The notes under the pieces are model-generated. The model searched no databases. It was not told the DNA's origin and saw only the letters and a program-made list of their open reading frames with translations. From NCBI GenBank assembly GCA_963839165.1, contig CAWIUG010000005.1:930001-994000 (forward strand): a stretch of DNA of 64,000 nucleotides. The letters are read 5' to 3'. The translations under genes and the position numbers were made by a program. Source of the DNA: DATFVA01 sp963839165 (GTDB taxonomy: Bacteria; Bacteroidota; Ignavibacteria; Ignavibacteriales; Ignavibacteriaceae). Positions 17,875-27,854 of the stretch are shown here, piece by piece (the first letter of the stretch is position 1; every line of letters begins with the position of its first letter).

Positions 17875-19527
17875 ATGAATTTTAAATCCATATGGGATGA
17901 AACTACATACCGCTTACTTATTATTGCCACAGGCATTCTTCTGCTCCTCTTCCTAACCGTATTAATATTCTCTGATCCTCTTTTGAACAACCTTGTTAAA
18001 GATAAGCTCATAACCAAAGCAAATTCAGGCAAGAATACAAATCTGCGGATTGATGATATGAATTATCATCTGTTTTCCAATTCTATCCGCGTAGCGGGTA
18101 TTAAGCTATCATATAAGGATTCCTCCCGCTCACGGACGTCAGAATATGATGTAAAAATCCCTTCGTTCGAAATCTCAGGTATTAACTGGTTTACAGTGAT
18201 ATTCGGTTCGGGGTTATCGCTCGGGACGATAGTTATAGACCAGCCTGTGCTTCAGATTAAATCGAATGTTAGAAGAAACAACCAGAGCGGCGGGAAACAC
18301 AACGCGAAAGAAAACCAGAAACACTCCCGTCTCTTTAATAAATCATTTATCAGAAGTCTGCCCTCAGTGTTAAACCCTCTTAATCTTGACAAGCTGGAGA
18401 TACGTTCCGCAAAATTATTCCATATTTCTAAATCGGATGATGAAACAACGAAAGATACAGTCGGCAATTTTAATCTGAGCATCAGTGGAATAAAGCTGGA
18501 TTCAACTCTGAGCGATAGTTCACTTAAATATATTATAGCTGAAAATTTTGCTTTTGATGCGAAGAATATAACAAGGTTGAACGTAAAGGGTGGAAATGAG
18601 ATTAAGCTGGACTCGATTTATGCTTCAGGGAAGGATTCGCTGCTTACTATAAAAAACTTTTCATATGAACCTTTTCTTTCGAGACATGATTATTTTGCCA
18701 GGAAAAAATACAGAACTGACAGACGGATCTTCAGGTTTACAAATTTCAGACTTGATGGAATTAACTATAGCCGCATTGTGCAGGGAAGAGTTTGCTATAT
18801 ATCTAAAGCCTCAGTAAACGATTTTTATATAGATATCCTAACAGATAAACGTCTTCCACTTGATCCATCCTGCTGCCCCAAAATGCCAAATGAAATTTTG
18901 CGGGATATGGCATTCGGGATAAATATAAAAAAGGCGGTGTTTACAGATGGGGAACTTTATGTTAAGTCATTACAGGACAACAGCGATACCGCCGCGGTAA
19001 TACCTTTCACTATGATACATGCAGAATTTTCGGATATTAGTAATATTAAAGGTACTAATACCGAAATTAAGATCAACGCCGAGGGGAATATGTTTGATGC
19101 TGGAAGACTTACAATGAAGATGAAGATGGACCTTATTTCCGACCGGCTGAATTTCAGCAACAATGGCAAACTCGATTCGATGAACGTTAAACCTATGAAT
19201 CAGTGGCTGAAGATTGAAAACCTCGTAAGGTTAAATAAGGGACAGATTTCGCAGATTGAATATTCGACTGATACAAAGGATGGACTTGCCCTTGCGAAGG
19301 TTACTCCCGTCTACCGGAATCTGAAAGTTGAAATGCTGACGAAAAAGAAAAAAGAGAAAAGTATTAAAACTTTCCTGGCCAATGCACTGAAAATGAGAGG
19401 CCAAAATCCCGAAGACGGCAAATTGAAGACAGGCAGTGTTTATTATAAAAGGAAAAGCAGCGACGCATTTTTAGATGTGCTCTGGGTTCCGCTTAAGAAT
19501 GCACTGGGTAAAGTAGCAGGGTTCTGA
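17875..19527 (+). CDS. AsmA/DUF748-like large membrane-anchored protein
   Basis: A 550-residue protein with one N-terminal transmembrane helix (residues about 13-33, LLIIATGILLLLFLTVLIF) and a long extracytoplasmic beta-rich body. The opening after the helix, including LRIDDMNYHLFSNSIRVAG and later LSLGTIVIDQPVLQIKS, matches the start of AsmA-like/DUF748 repeats in bridge-like lipid transfer and outer-membrane biogenesis proteins. Length is at the short end for the group. The C-terminus is basic. Assignment is by pattern only. It stands alone, with a convergent small exported protein two bases downstream of its stop. Confidence 0.65.
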   Translation: MNFKSIWDETTYRLLIIATGILLLLFLTVLIFSDPLLNNLVKDKLITKANSGKNTNLRIDDMNYHLFSNSIRVAGIKLSYKDSSRSRTSEYDVKIPSFEISGINWFTVIFGSGLSLGTIVIDQPVLQIKSNVRRNNQSGGKHNAKENQKHSRLFNKSFIRSLPSVLNPLNLDKLEIRSAKLFHISKSDDETTKDTVGNFNLSISGIKLDSTLSDSSLKYIIAENFAFDAKNITRLNVKGGNEIKLDSIYASGKDSLLTIKNFSYEPFLSRHDYFARKKYRTDRRIFRFTNFRLDGINYSRIVQGRVCYISKASVNDFYIDILTDKRLPLDPSCCPKMPNEILRDMAFGINIKKAVFTDGELYVKSLQDNSDTAAVIPFTMIHAEFSDISNIKGTNTEIKINAEGNMFDAGRLTMKMKMDLISDRLNFSNNGKLDSMNVKPMNQWLKIENLVRLNKGQISQIEYSTDTKDGLALAKVTPVYRNLKVEMLTKKKKEKSIKTFLANALKMRGQNPEDGKLKTGSVYYKRKSSDAFLDVLWVPLKNALGKVAGF

Positions 19528-19529
19528 TT

Positions 19530-19982
19530 CTACCCTTCTTTTCTATGCGCTGAAACGGAAATTTCGTATTTATTAGTAGTACCATTTAATCCGCATCGTA
19601 CTGTGCAGGTAACACCGGGCTTATCAGATTGAAACTCACCGGTTGACAAAGTATCTACGGTGTATCCCTTGCTCACCATATCACCTATATATCCGTTAAG
19701 GGCTGCCTGACAGCTCTTCTCTGTGTTATAGGATTGAGTAGCTTCAGCCTGGTAAATTCCACCTTCATCAGCAACAAATGATTTACTTGATAAAGCCGAC
19801 TTATAAAACATCATCACCATTGATTTGTTTGAATCATCCGTATAAGCAGGTTTCCCGAGGGATTTAGTAAGGTGTGAACAACTCTGGCTAATAAAGTTCT
19901 GTACATCAAGCTGTGAGAAGATTTCTGACTGAAGTACCAACACCCCGAGAATTATCTGAAGAACCAGAAAATACTTTTTCAT
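19530..19982 (-). CDS. small exported protein of unknown function
   Basis: About 150 residues from ATG 19982, which has GGAGG nine nt upstream and is preferred over an upstream in-frame start at 20009. Signal peptide at residues 1-23 ending EIFSQ. The mature protein has four cysteines, at SCSHL, KSCQA, VTCTV and RCGLN, likely paired in disulphides, and alternating polar strands. No family recognised. The stop codon lies two bases from the convergent AsmA-like gene. Confidence 0.7.
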   Translation of the reverse strand: MKKYFLVLQIILGVLVLQSEIFSQLDVQNFISQSCSHLTKSLGKPAYTDDSNKSMVMMFYKSALSSKSFVADEGGIYQAEATQSYNTEKSCQAALNGYIGDMVSKGYTVDTLSTGEFQSDKPGVTCTVRCGLNGTTNKYEISVSAHRKEG

Positions 19983-20112
19983 TTTGGTTTCCTCCCCAAA
20001 TAATTTCAACTACATAGTAAATATATAACGTATCCTGTTTAAAGTGAATATGAAACGTAATTAAATCTTAATTATCGATTGAAAGCCTGATTTAGGTGTT
20101 ATCGACAGTTTT

Positions 20113-20226
20113 TTATAATTCTTTCTCCTTTCGTTCGGCTGCGAACACTCTGATAAAGCAGAAAACTGTAAGGTAGATTATTATTCCCCAGGCCCCTATT
20201 AAAAAAATCCATCCACTAAGTTCCAT
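20113..20226 (-). CDS. 37-residue single-helix membrane microprotein
   Basis: A short ORF starting MELSGWIFLIGAWG, with one hydrophobic helix of about 24 residues and a charged tail AAERKEKEL. The style resembles small accessory subunits of sodium-coupled transporters (MetS-like) and other single-pass microproteins of this phylum. GGAATAAG precedes the ATG. There is no transporter next to it on the same strand, so the partner is unknown and a chance ORF is possible. Confidence 0.45.
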   Translation of the reverse strand: MELSGWIFLIGAWGIIIYLTVFCFIRVFAAERKEKEL

Positions 20227-21041
20227 CTTATTCCTTTATGATTATCACTTATACAAAATATTTCCTTGTAGAATTCCGGATATAGTATTTACACTTTACG
20301 ATGGTATTTAAGTATTTGCAGGAACATATTTAAGAATAAGATGAGAAGCAAATCTCTAATCTCGTTTTAACACACGTTTTAAAGGCTGGTTATTTCCTTG
20401 CTTTGTGCTTCGACTTTTACACCCACAAATAATATCATTAAGGCAGTATAAAATCACCTGGTCACCTTCTTTAACTATTAACTTCATCGTTGTATGCGAA
20501 TTCGCGTTTATCTTTCCAGGAAAATGCTGCCGCCGTCACAATAAAAATGTTCACAGCTGAACTTAAATTTTAAGCCTACGTCTGCTGCGTAATCTCCCTC
20601 CCTCAAGACTTCTGAGACGCCTTGGTTTTAGCGGAGTGCTATACCTGGTAGAATATGACAATCAATCCCCTGAGTTTACAAAAAGGAAAGGTTTCCGTGT
20701 TAGTTTGCACGGAATTTATAATCATAAATCCATTGGAACTTAAAATATTTAGTTGTATTATCTCACCCAATCACAAAGAATAATTAGAGTATGATGCGCT
20801 TGTCTCAGTCAAACTCGATCGGGAAACCGGCAGAGAAATTAGTCCCGTCAGTGCCATATCGGGAAACCTTCTAGTAGCGGTAAATAAACCTGCCTGCCAA
20901 AGGCAAGTTGAAACGGCTAGCGTAAAGAAGTGTGATATTATTGCTTCGGGAAGAATCCCGGAGTTGTCTTTTACAACATAATCCGGAAACGAAGTCAACG
21001 TACTCGATAACCGAAGTTAATTATCATCATAAACCTATTGG
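20227..21041. other. 815-bp region without a supported gene
   Basis: No ORF with family features on either strand; the 75-residue minus-strand ORF at 20771-20998 looks random. The sequence holds an 11-bp direct repeat ATCGGGAAACC at 20818-20828 and 20858-20868 (40 bp apart), a CCTGCCTGCCAAAGGCAAG-like partial palindrome near 20889 and a small CGGGA-AGAA-TCCCG hairpin near 20947. It may contain the promoter and leader of the PIG-L/symporter operon or a decayed gene. Confidence 0.45.
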
Positions 21042-21047
21042 GTGGAT

Positions 21048-23543
21048 ATGAATTTATTTTTGAATAGAATAGTCGTTTTATCCCTACTCCTTTTTCTTCC
21101 CTGCCTGATGGTTCAGGCCCAACCTGTTAAGCAGCCGGATGCTGCTGAATTAGAACTTGCAATTAAAAAACTTAATGTGCTTGGGAGTGTGCTGTATATT
21201 GCCGCCCACCCTGATGATGAGAATACTGCCGCACTTGCATATTTTGAATCAGGCCGGCTGTTAAGGACAGGTTACTGCGCGATGAACCGCGGAAGCGGAG
21301 GGCAAAACCTGATTGGCAATGAACAGGCTGATGAACTGGGAGTAATAAGAACGCAGGAACTTCTTGCTGCCAGAAGGATTGACGGGGCAGAACAGTTCTT
21401 CACACGGGCCCTGGATTTCGGCTACTCTAAAAATCCAAGTGAAACATTCAATATTTGGGACAAACAGAAGATCCTATCTGATGTTGTCTGGATAATCAGG
21501 AAATTTCGTCCCGATGTTATCATTACTCGTTTTCCTGGGACAGGTGAGGGGGGGCACGGACATCATACTGCTTCAGCATTGCTTGCAGAAGAAGCATTCA
21601 AGCTTGCCAGTGATCCCGACAGTTTTCCTGAACAATTAAAATACGTTAAGACCTGGCAACCGAAAAGACTATACTATAATGTAATGCCATGGAGAAGGGC
21701 TTCAGATGTATCAAAGCAGATAAAGATTGACCTCGGAGCCTATAATCCCCTCCTCGGAAAGTCTTATACGGAAATCGCCGCCGAGAGCAGAAGTATGCAT
21801 AAGAGTCAGGGTTTCGGCGTTTCTGCCAGGCGAGGTGAGCAGGTTAATTATTTCCAGTACCTCGAAGGAGACACTGCAAGGACTGATTTGTTCGAGGGTA
21901 TCGATCTGACCTGGAGCCGGGTTAAAGGCAGTGGTAAAGTATCGGCCTTACTAAAAGAAGTTGAAGAGGGGTACAAACCGGAGGATCCATCTGCCAGTCT
22001 GCCCAAACTGATCGAGGTCTACATTGAATTAAACAAACTCAATGACGATTACTGGGTGCCGCTAAAGAAAAACGAACTACTTGAAGTCATTAAAGCTGCA
22101 GCAGGATTATGGCTGGAAGCAGACGCTACCAGCTATTCGTATGTTCCCGGTGATTCTGTGAAAATTAATGCATCCATTGTTAACCGTTCAGGTTACCCTA
22201 TTATACTTAAAAGCATAACTGCTTGTTATCAAACTACTCATAGAGATGAGAACCGGATACTTAACAAGAATGAAATGCTGAAGTTTGATGATTCGGTTGT
22301 ACTTCCGGCAGACGTTTCAATTACTCAGCCTTACTGGCTGATGAAACCTCACGGCAAAGGAGCCTATACGGTTGACGATCAGCAAATGATTGGCAAGGCT
22401 TCAAATGATCCTCCTCTTACCGCTGAGTTTACCTTAACTGCAGGGACTACCGATCTTAAAATGACGGTGCCGGTATTTTACAAGTGGACAGACCCGGTAC
22501 ACGGGGAGGAATACAGACCTATAGAAATTACTCCTCCTATATCAGTTAATCTTTCAGATGATATCTACGTATTCACCGATAACGCACCTAAGCCCATTAC
22601 TGTGAAGTTAAAAAGTAATACCGATAAAGCATACGGGAAGCTCCGTTTGCAGATTCCTGATGGCTGGAAGGCTGAACCTGTCGAATATGAGTATTCAATC
22701 ACTGAGAAGGGGGAAGAAAAAAACTTCACGTTCAGTATTACTCCTTCGGAAGGTCAGACGGAGTCAACATTACAGGCCGCTGCCAAAGAAGACGGAGAAG
22801 AGATAACCCGGGGAATAGTTACCATTGCTTATCCGCATATCCCGATACAGACACTATTCCCTCCGGCACAGGCAAAGCTCTTAAGACTGAATATTGTCAA
22901 GACCGGAGATAACATCGGGTATATCATGGGCTCTGGTGATAGGATTCCTGAGTACCTGCGACAGCTGGGTTATAATGTTAAACTGCTCTCTGATACAGAA
23001 CTTGATACTACCGATCTTGCTTCGTTCGATGCAGTAATAACAGGGATTAGAGCCTATAATACAAGGGACAGGCTGGTTTGGGATCAGCCGCGACTTATGA
23101 AATATGTAAAGAATGGGGGGACACTGGTTGTTCAGTACAACACTACCGCAAAGTTGAAGTTTGACAATATAGGACCATATCCTTTTTCACTTTCGCATGA
23201 TAGAATTACTGTCGAGGAAGCGCCCATTACATTTGATAATCCTTCCCTGCCTGTTCTTAATTATCCAAATAAAATTACGCAGGATGATTTTACAGGATGG
23301 GTGCAGGAGAGAGGACTTTACTTTGCGGATAAATGGGACCCAAGGTACCAGGTTGTTTTGTCAGGAAATGATCCTAGTGAACAGCCGCTCGATGGTGGAA
23401 TGCTTTACGCGGATTACGGAAAGGGTGTATACATATACACCGGATATTCATGGTTCAGGCAGATACCCGCGGGAGTTCCGGGTGCGTTTAGATTTTTTGT
23501 TAATATGATTTCGGCAAAACAAAATGGTTCAAAAGCAAACTGA
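21048..23543 (+). CDS. PIG-L family deacetylase, exported, with C-terminal ThuA/GATase-like region
   Basis: An 831-residue protein. Signal peptide at residues 1-25 (ends MVQAQ). The PIG-L metal-dependent deacetylase domain follows: AAHPDDENTAALAYF (zinc motif HPDDE), MNRGSGGQN, and the second zinc motif in GEGGHGHHTASALLAEEAF. Such enzymes hydrolyse N-acetyl groups of sugars such as GlcNAc derivatives. The middle is beta-sandwich-like and the end (about residues 620-830) resembles a ThuA/class I amidotransferase-like domain (VITGIRAYNTRDRLV). The ATG at 21048 is preferred over GTG at 21042. It is followed by a microprotein and a sodium:solute symporter, suggesting uptake of the released sugar or amine. 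Confidence 0.88.
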   Translation: MNLFLNRIVVLSLLLFLPCLMVQAQPVKQPDAAELELAIKKLNVLGSVLYIAAHPDDENTAALAYFESGRLLRTGYCAMNRGSGGQNLIGNEQADELGVIRTQELLAARRIDGAEQFFTRALDFGYSKNPSETFNIWDKQKILSDVVWIIRKFRPDVIITRFPGTGEGGHGHHTASALLAEEAFKLASDPDSFPEQLKYVKTWQPKRLYYNVMPWRRASDVSKQIKIDLGAYNPLLGKSYTEIAAESRSMHKSQGFGVSARRGEQVNYFQYLEGDTARTDLFEGIDLTWSRVKGSGKVSALLKEVEEGYKPEDPSASLPKLIEVYIELNKLNDDYWVPLKKNELLEVIKAAAGLWLEADATSYSYVPGDSVKINASIVNRSGYPIILKSITACYQTTHRDENRILNKNEMLKFDDSVVLPADVSITQPYWLMKPHGKGAYTVDDQQMIGKASNDPPLTAEFTLTAGTTDLKMTVPVFYKWTDPVHGEEYRPIEITPPISVNLSDDIYVFTDNAPKPITVKLKSNTDKAYGKLRLQIPDGWKAEPVEYEYSITEKGEEKNFTFSITPSEGQTESTLQAAAKEDGEEITRGIVTIAYPHIPIQTLFPPAQAKLLRLNIVKTGDNIGYIMGSGDRIPEYLRQLGYNVKLLSDTELDTTDLASFDAVITGIRAYNTRDRLVWDQPRLMKYVKNGGTLVVQYNTTAKLKFDNIGPYPFSLSHDRITVEEAPITFDNPSLPVLNYPNKITQDDFTGWVQERGLYFADKWDPRYQVVLSGNDPSEQPLDGGMLYADYGKGVYIYTGYSWFRQIPAGVPGAFRFFVNMISAKQNGSKAN

Positions 23544-23553
23544 GAAGAAGGTG

Positions 23554-23676
23554 ATGGCTACTGAGGATGAAAAACCTCCCCTGCTTAAATCGTGGAACAG
23601 CGTTTACGCACTGGTTTTTCTTAATCTTGTTATACTGATAATATTCTTTTATATATTTACAAAGGTTTTTGAGTGA
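23554..23676 (+). CDS. 40-residue membrane microprotein coupled to the symporter
   Basis: Too short for usual gene callers. From ATG 23554 (preceded by GAGAAGAAGG) it encodes a charged N-terminus (MATEDEKPPLLKSW) and one transmembrane helix (VYALVFLNLVILIIFFYIF) ending KVFE. Its TGA stop overlaps the GTG start of the symporter in GTGA, a translational-coupling arrangement. An alternative ATG at 23524 adds ten residues and overlaps the end of the deacetylase gene. The position suggests an accessory subunit of the symporter, by analogy with other small transporter subunits. Confidence 0.65.
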   Translation: MATEDEKPPLLKSWNSVYALVFLNLVILIIFFYIFTKVFE

Positions 23677-25379
23677 CCCTTTTAGACTGGATTGTTCTCA
23701 TTGGCTTTCTGCTATTTGTGACAGTTTATGGAGTCTGGAAAACCAGGGGAACGAAGGACATTGACGGCTACATCCGAGCTGGAAGAACAACCCGCTGGTA
23801 TACTATTGCCCTTTCTATTATGGCTACCCAGGCCAGTGCTATAACCTTTCTTTCCACACCAGGACAGGCATACGTTGACGGAATGAGATTTGTTCAGTTC
23901 TACCTGGGACTTCCTATCGCGATGATAATCCTCTCAATTACAGCTGTTCCTCTGTTCCACAAGATGAATGTTTATACTGCATATGAATACCTGGAGAAAA
24001 GATTCGACTTAAAAAACAGAACTCTTGGCAGCCTGTTGTTCCTATCCCAGAGAGGATTGGCTGCCGGGTTTACTATATTTGCTCCTTCGCTGATTCTTTC
24101 AGTCATCATGGGATGGGATATTGACCTTACCGTGATCATCACCGGGACACTTGTGGTTGTTTACACTACATCCGGTGGAACAAAGGCTGTTAACCAGACG
24201 CATATCCAACAGATGATTATTATAACACTGGGAATGTTTGCCGCATTTATAATGATCTTTTTCCTTCTACCCATAGATGTTTCCCCCATCGATGCCGCTT
24301 ATGTTGCCGGCAAACTCGGCAGATTGAATGCAATAGATTTCTCATTCGATCTTAATAACAGGTATACATTCTGGTCAGGTATCATCGGGGGCACGTTTTT
24401 GATGCTGTCATACTTCGGCACAGATCAGTCGCAGGTTCAGAGATATTTATCAGGGAGCACGATAAGACAAAGCCGCCTGGGACTGCTTACAAATGGTATA
24501 GTTAAGGTTCCGATGCAGTTCTTTATATTATTCGTCGGAGCGATGGTTTTTGTATTATATCAGTTCAATTTACCGCCGATCTTCTTTAATCCTAATGTGG
24601 TAAATACTGTAAAACAAAGTATTTATGCTGATCAATATGATAAACTGCAAGAGAAGTATGAGGAGGTACATTTCCAGAAAAAAGAAAAGCTTGAGGAAAT
24701 GCTTTCTTCAATCCATTCCGGGAGAAATGAGAAAACAGAACAGCTTCTGGGGCAGATCCGGAGCAAGCAGAATGAAGCCAATCTGATCAGGAATGAAGCT
24801 GTAGGGCTGATTAAACAGGCTGATCCGGGAGCAGACTCAAATGATACTAATTATATATTCATTAATTACATCATCAGTTTTCTTCCTGCGGGTATAATAG
24901 GGTTAATACTGGCGGCCATATTTTCTGCATCGATGTCGTCTACTTCCGCTGAGCTTAACGCTCTCGCCTCAACTACTGTCATTGATATTTATAAAAGGAT
25001 GATCAGGAAGGATGCAGATGACCGGCATTACCTGAGGGTGTCGAAGCTTGCAACAGTTTTATGGGGAGCATATGCTATTACCTTTGCGTTATTTGCCAAC
25101 CGGCTGGGATCATTGATCGAGGCTGTGAATATATTAGGCTCGCTTGTGTACGGAACTATTCTGGGAATATTCCTTGTGGCATTCTACCTTAAAAAAGTTA
25201 AAGGAACTCCGACCTTTATAGCAGCATTGATTGCTGAGCTGGCTATCCTTTATTGTTATTTTTTTACCTCCATTCCTTTTCTCTGGTATAATGTAATCGG
25301 GTGCCTTTTGGTGCTTGGTATCGCACTGCTTCTAAATCCCCTGTTTCCCGGCAAAGCAAAGGTCGATTATATTTCCTAA
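23673..25379 (+). CDS. sodium:solute symporter (SSS family) with coiled-coil insertion
   Basis: A 568-residue SSS/SLC5-type transporter with about 12-13 helices. Family features: IDGYIRAGRTTRWYTIALSI near the N-terminus, ATQASAITFLSTPGQAY, YTTSGGTKAVNQTHIQQ and FGTDQSQVQRYLSG. Na+ and substrate sites are expected in the first and sixth core helices. Unusually, residues about 318-385 form a charged helical stretch (QEKYEEVHFQKKEKLEEML and QIRSKQNEANLIRNEA) inserted in a loop between helices, like a coiled coil. GTG start overlaps the microprotein stop. Substrate is unknown; the PIG-L neighbour suggests a sugar derivative. Confidence 0.9.
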   Translation: MTLLDWIVLIGFLLFVTVYGVWKTRGTKDIDGYIRAGRTTRWYTIALSIMATQASAITFLSTPGQAYVDGMRFVQFYLGLPIAMIILSITAVPLFHKMNVYTAYEYLEKRFDLKNRTLGSLLFLSQRGLAAGFTIFAPSLILSVIMGWDIDLTVIITGTLVVVYTTSGGTKAVNQTHIQQMIIITLGMFAAFIMIFFLLPIDVSPIDAAYVAGKLGRLNAIDFSFDLNNRYTFWSGIIGGTFLMLSYFGTDQSQVQRYLSGSTIRQSRLGLLTNGIVKVPMQFFILFVGAMVFVLYQFNLPPIFFNPNVVNTVKQSIYADQYDKLQEKYEEVHFQKKEKLEEMLSSIHSGRNEKTEQLLGQIRSKQNEANLIRNEAVGLIKQADPGADSNDTNYIFINYIISFLPAGIIGLILAAIFSASMSSTSAELNALASTTVIDIYKRMIRKDADDRHYLRVSKLATVLWGAYAITFALFANRLGSLIEAVNILGSLVYGTILGIFLVAFYLKKVKGTPTFIAALIAELAILYCYFFTSIPFLWYNVIGCLLVLGIALLLNPLFPGKAKVDYIS

Positions 25380-25452
25380 ATGTTATTACCGGGAATTATC
25401 CGGCTGCTTCAGCTGATCTCCGGACCTTCACCCTTTAACCGTTTTAATGGTT

Positions 25453-26196
25453 TCACTTTCTTCTCTTTCCGATTGAGAAGAAATTTATCAGGATCATCCC
25501 TGCGATAAACCCTCCTATATGGGCGCCGTAAGCAACTCCCCCTCCCTGAGCACCTCCCCCCAGGAGTCCCAGTCCACTTATTAGCTGGAATACAAACCAT
25601 AGCCCTATTGCCACGAACGCAGGCACATTAGTTATGAAATAAAATATTATTACACTCACCCTCTTTTTAGGGAACAACAGAATATAAGCTCCAAGAACTC
25701 CTGAAATCGCACCGGAAGCCCCTAATGTTGGAATCAGCAAATTTCCCCCTAACGCGACCGTAGAATACACATGGGCAAGCGATGCAATAATTCCGCAGAT
25801 AAGGTAAAATACAAGGTAACGAAAATGACCAAGCCTGTTCTCAATGTTATCACCGAATATCCATAAGAAAAGCATGTTCCCGAAGATATGTGCAATGCTG
25901 CCATGCATAAAGATTGAGGTCAGTAGGGTAATATAAACCGATATGGGAGTAACGCCCAGCCCGGGAATCGTAAACCTTTCACCCGTATCGGGGTTTTCAT
26001 ATGTCTTCTCATTCGTAACAATATCCTTTCCGGTAATTATCTCCTCCGGTACCGTAGAATATTTATATGTAAACTTTTCATTCTCCCCGAGGCCCTGTAG
26101 ATATACAAAAACAAAAATATTTACCAGTATTAATAAATAATTAATATACGGGGTAATGGTTCGTTCACGGTTATCATCACCTATCGGGAAAAGCAT
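25453..26196 (-). CDS. rhomboid family intramembrane serine protease
   Basis: A 247-residue protein with about six to seven helices. The active site is intact: GASGAISGVLGAY carries the catalytic Ser in the GxSG context, the paired catalytic His lies in AYGAHIGGFIAGM, and the HGSIAHIFGNMLFLWIFGDNIE block with the oxyanion-site Asn and His is typical. A periplasmic-loop-like stretch of about 60 polar residues follows the first helix. Rhomboids cleave membrane proteins within or near transmembrane helices. It is monocistronic, divergent from the DUF116 gene. Confidence 0.9.
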   Translation of the reverse strand: MLFPIGDDNRERTITPYINYLLILVNIFVFVYLQGLGENEKFTYKYSTVPEEIITGKDIVTNEKTYENPDTGERFTIPGLGVTPISVYITLLTSIFMHGSIAHIFGNMLFLWIFGDNIENRLGHFRYLVFYLICGIIASLAHVYSTVALGGNLLIPTLGASGAISGVLGAYILLFPKKRVSVIIFYFITNVPAFVAIGLWFVFQLISGLGLLGGGAQGGGVAYGAHIGGFIAGMILINFFSIGKRRK

Positions 26197-26307
26197 TTTA
26201 ATAACTCCGTTTTCTTACAACGTGAAAATACGAAAAAAGAGCTACTCCTAAACTCTTCCTTCCGGGATTTCTGAATGAAAACATTATCATTTTTTTATAT
26301 TTCTGAT

Positions 26308-26315
26308 TAACTTTG
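26308..26315 (+). promoter_or_regulatory. putative -7 promoter element
   Basis: TAACTTTG matches TAnnTTTG and sits 27 bp before the DUF116 start, a usual distance. No clear upstream partner element. Confidence 0.4.
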
Positions 26316-26341
26316 TTCAAAAGATCAGAGGGATTCAGAAG

Positions 26342-27509
26342 ATGGAAGTTATCACATATACACTGAAACCCGGACAGACAAATTCTGAAACCTATTACTG
26401 GGATGTCAGGGAATTTACAAAAGAGGTAATTAAAGAAGCCCGCAATACTATTACGCCTATCATCGATGATTATATAAATTATATTAAAGCATATAACCTG
26501 GAGGAACTGCGCAAGCCTGAAGAATACATTCTCGAACTTTTAAGCTTTGGTATACTCTGGCGAGAATATGCTGCCAAAGCGCTGAAGGTAAAACATGCTC
26601 CGTTTATCACAATGGCCCGGATGGCTGAATGGAGAAAAAAGCATCAGCGTGTGAAGCCATTAATAGATTTCAGTCGTGGTATCCTGCTAACCCTGTTTTT
26701 ATTCCCGGAGACAGATGATGAACGTCCTGAAATCCCTTCACTTAACCAGATCGACCATGTTTGTAAATGGTTTGAGGCGACCGGGGAATTCAGAGAACAG
26801 GCGCTCCTTTTTATTAGATGGCGGGCATACTGGGGAACGAAATCTGAATCGGAACTGTTCAGAATTTTCTATCTCATCGAAGAATTCACAAACTGGTTTA
26901 ATGAAGCCTCCATAAAATCCCTTGGAAAATACACCGAGAACGTTGAAGAATTCCTGGAAAAGTCGGAAAAAAAATACAGGTGGAGAGAAGACAGAGTATC
27001 CTGCACACGTTCACGACTTGAATACCATCTCAATATGGCAGGTGCCGAAGCTTTTAAACGATGCATTCAGAAGTGAATTTAATAAAGGAGAGAAAAAGGT
27101 TGTGTTAGTCCCCGGCTGTATGCGCGGCCGTCACGAAGACAAATGTGAAGCTGTGAGGGTGAAGGAAGGTTTAATCTGTTCCGATTGTCTTCCCGGTTGC
27201 AGGGTAAACAGGCTGCGCAGAGAAGGAAAACGGAGGACAGGAAGTGAAGCCTTCGACGTATACATTATACCGCACGCTTCTGACCTGTCATTATGGTCGC
27301 CTAAACCCGGCGAGCCGGTAAGGAGCGTTATTGCATCCGCCTGTGTTACTACACTTGTTGAAGGCGGCTGGGAATTGAAAAGATATAATGTGCCTGCACA
27401 GTGCGTGCTGCTTGATTACTGCGGATGCAGAAAACACTGGAGTGATAATGGAATTACCACCTCGTTCAATATGGATGAACTTCGCAGACGGGCGGGGATC
27501 CGGAATTGA
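26342..27509 (+). CDS. DUF116 family protein, frameshifted
   Basis: A single gene of about 389 residues interrupted by one extra base near 27,045. The N-terminal part is helical (residues 1-235, with WREYAAKALKVKH) and ends at LEYHLNMAGAE; the correct continuation in the next frame is LLNDAFRSEFNKGEKKVVLVPGCM, exactly the DUF116 motif order. The C-terminal half carries many cysteines (VPGCMRGRHEDKCEAV, LICSDCLPGCRV, VLLDYCGCRKHW), expected to bind an iron-sulphur cluster or zinc. The function of DUF116 is not established. The second half is also annotated by eye as starting at a spurious upstream ATG (26922), which I reject. Confidence 0.82.
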
Positions 27510-27590
27510 ACCTGCCTGTCAGCAGGGACTTCAGATTGCAGATCGAAGAGGAAAAAAGAGTTTCAACCCGCAATTTGAAATCTGCTTTAT

Positions 27591-27854
27591 TTAATTAGAT
27601 ACTATTTTTTTAGCGTCATCTATGATTGTGGATGCCTTTTTCTTACCGTCCTTCAGTAAACCATCCACTTTATCTTTTCCTGCTTCGACTATATCATTTA
27701 CATCATCTAATAAGTTATCAGTCGTTTTAGAAATATTCTTTCTCATCTTTTTCCCTGAAACAGGTGTATACAGCATTGCTAAAACTCCACCAATAATTCC
27801 CCCGACAAGTAAGCCGGAAACAAATCCTGTTAATTTATCCTGATCTTTGCTCAT
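27591..27854 (-). CDS. YtxH domain protein
   Basis: An 87-residue protein with one N-terminal glycine-rich helix (GFVSGLLVGGIIGGVLAMLY), the TPVSGKKMRKNI signature and an amphipathic helical tail with repeating Lys and Asp. YtxH proteins are small stress-related membrane-anchored proteins of uncertain role. CGGAGG lies just upstream of the ATG. Confidence 0.9.
   Translation of the reverse strand: MSKDQDKLTGFVSGLLVGGIIGGVLAMLYTPVSGKKMRKNISKTTDNLLDDVNDIVEAGKDKVDGLLKDGKKKASTIIDDAKKIVSN

Noticed and set aside
26922..27509. separate gene starting at 26922
   Set aside because: Only its second half is meaningful; it is the continuation of the DUF116 gene after a one-base shift.
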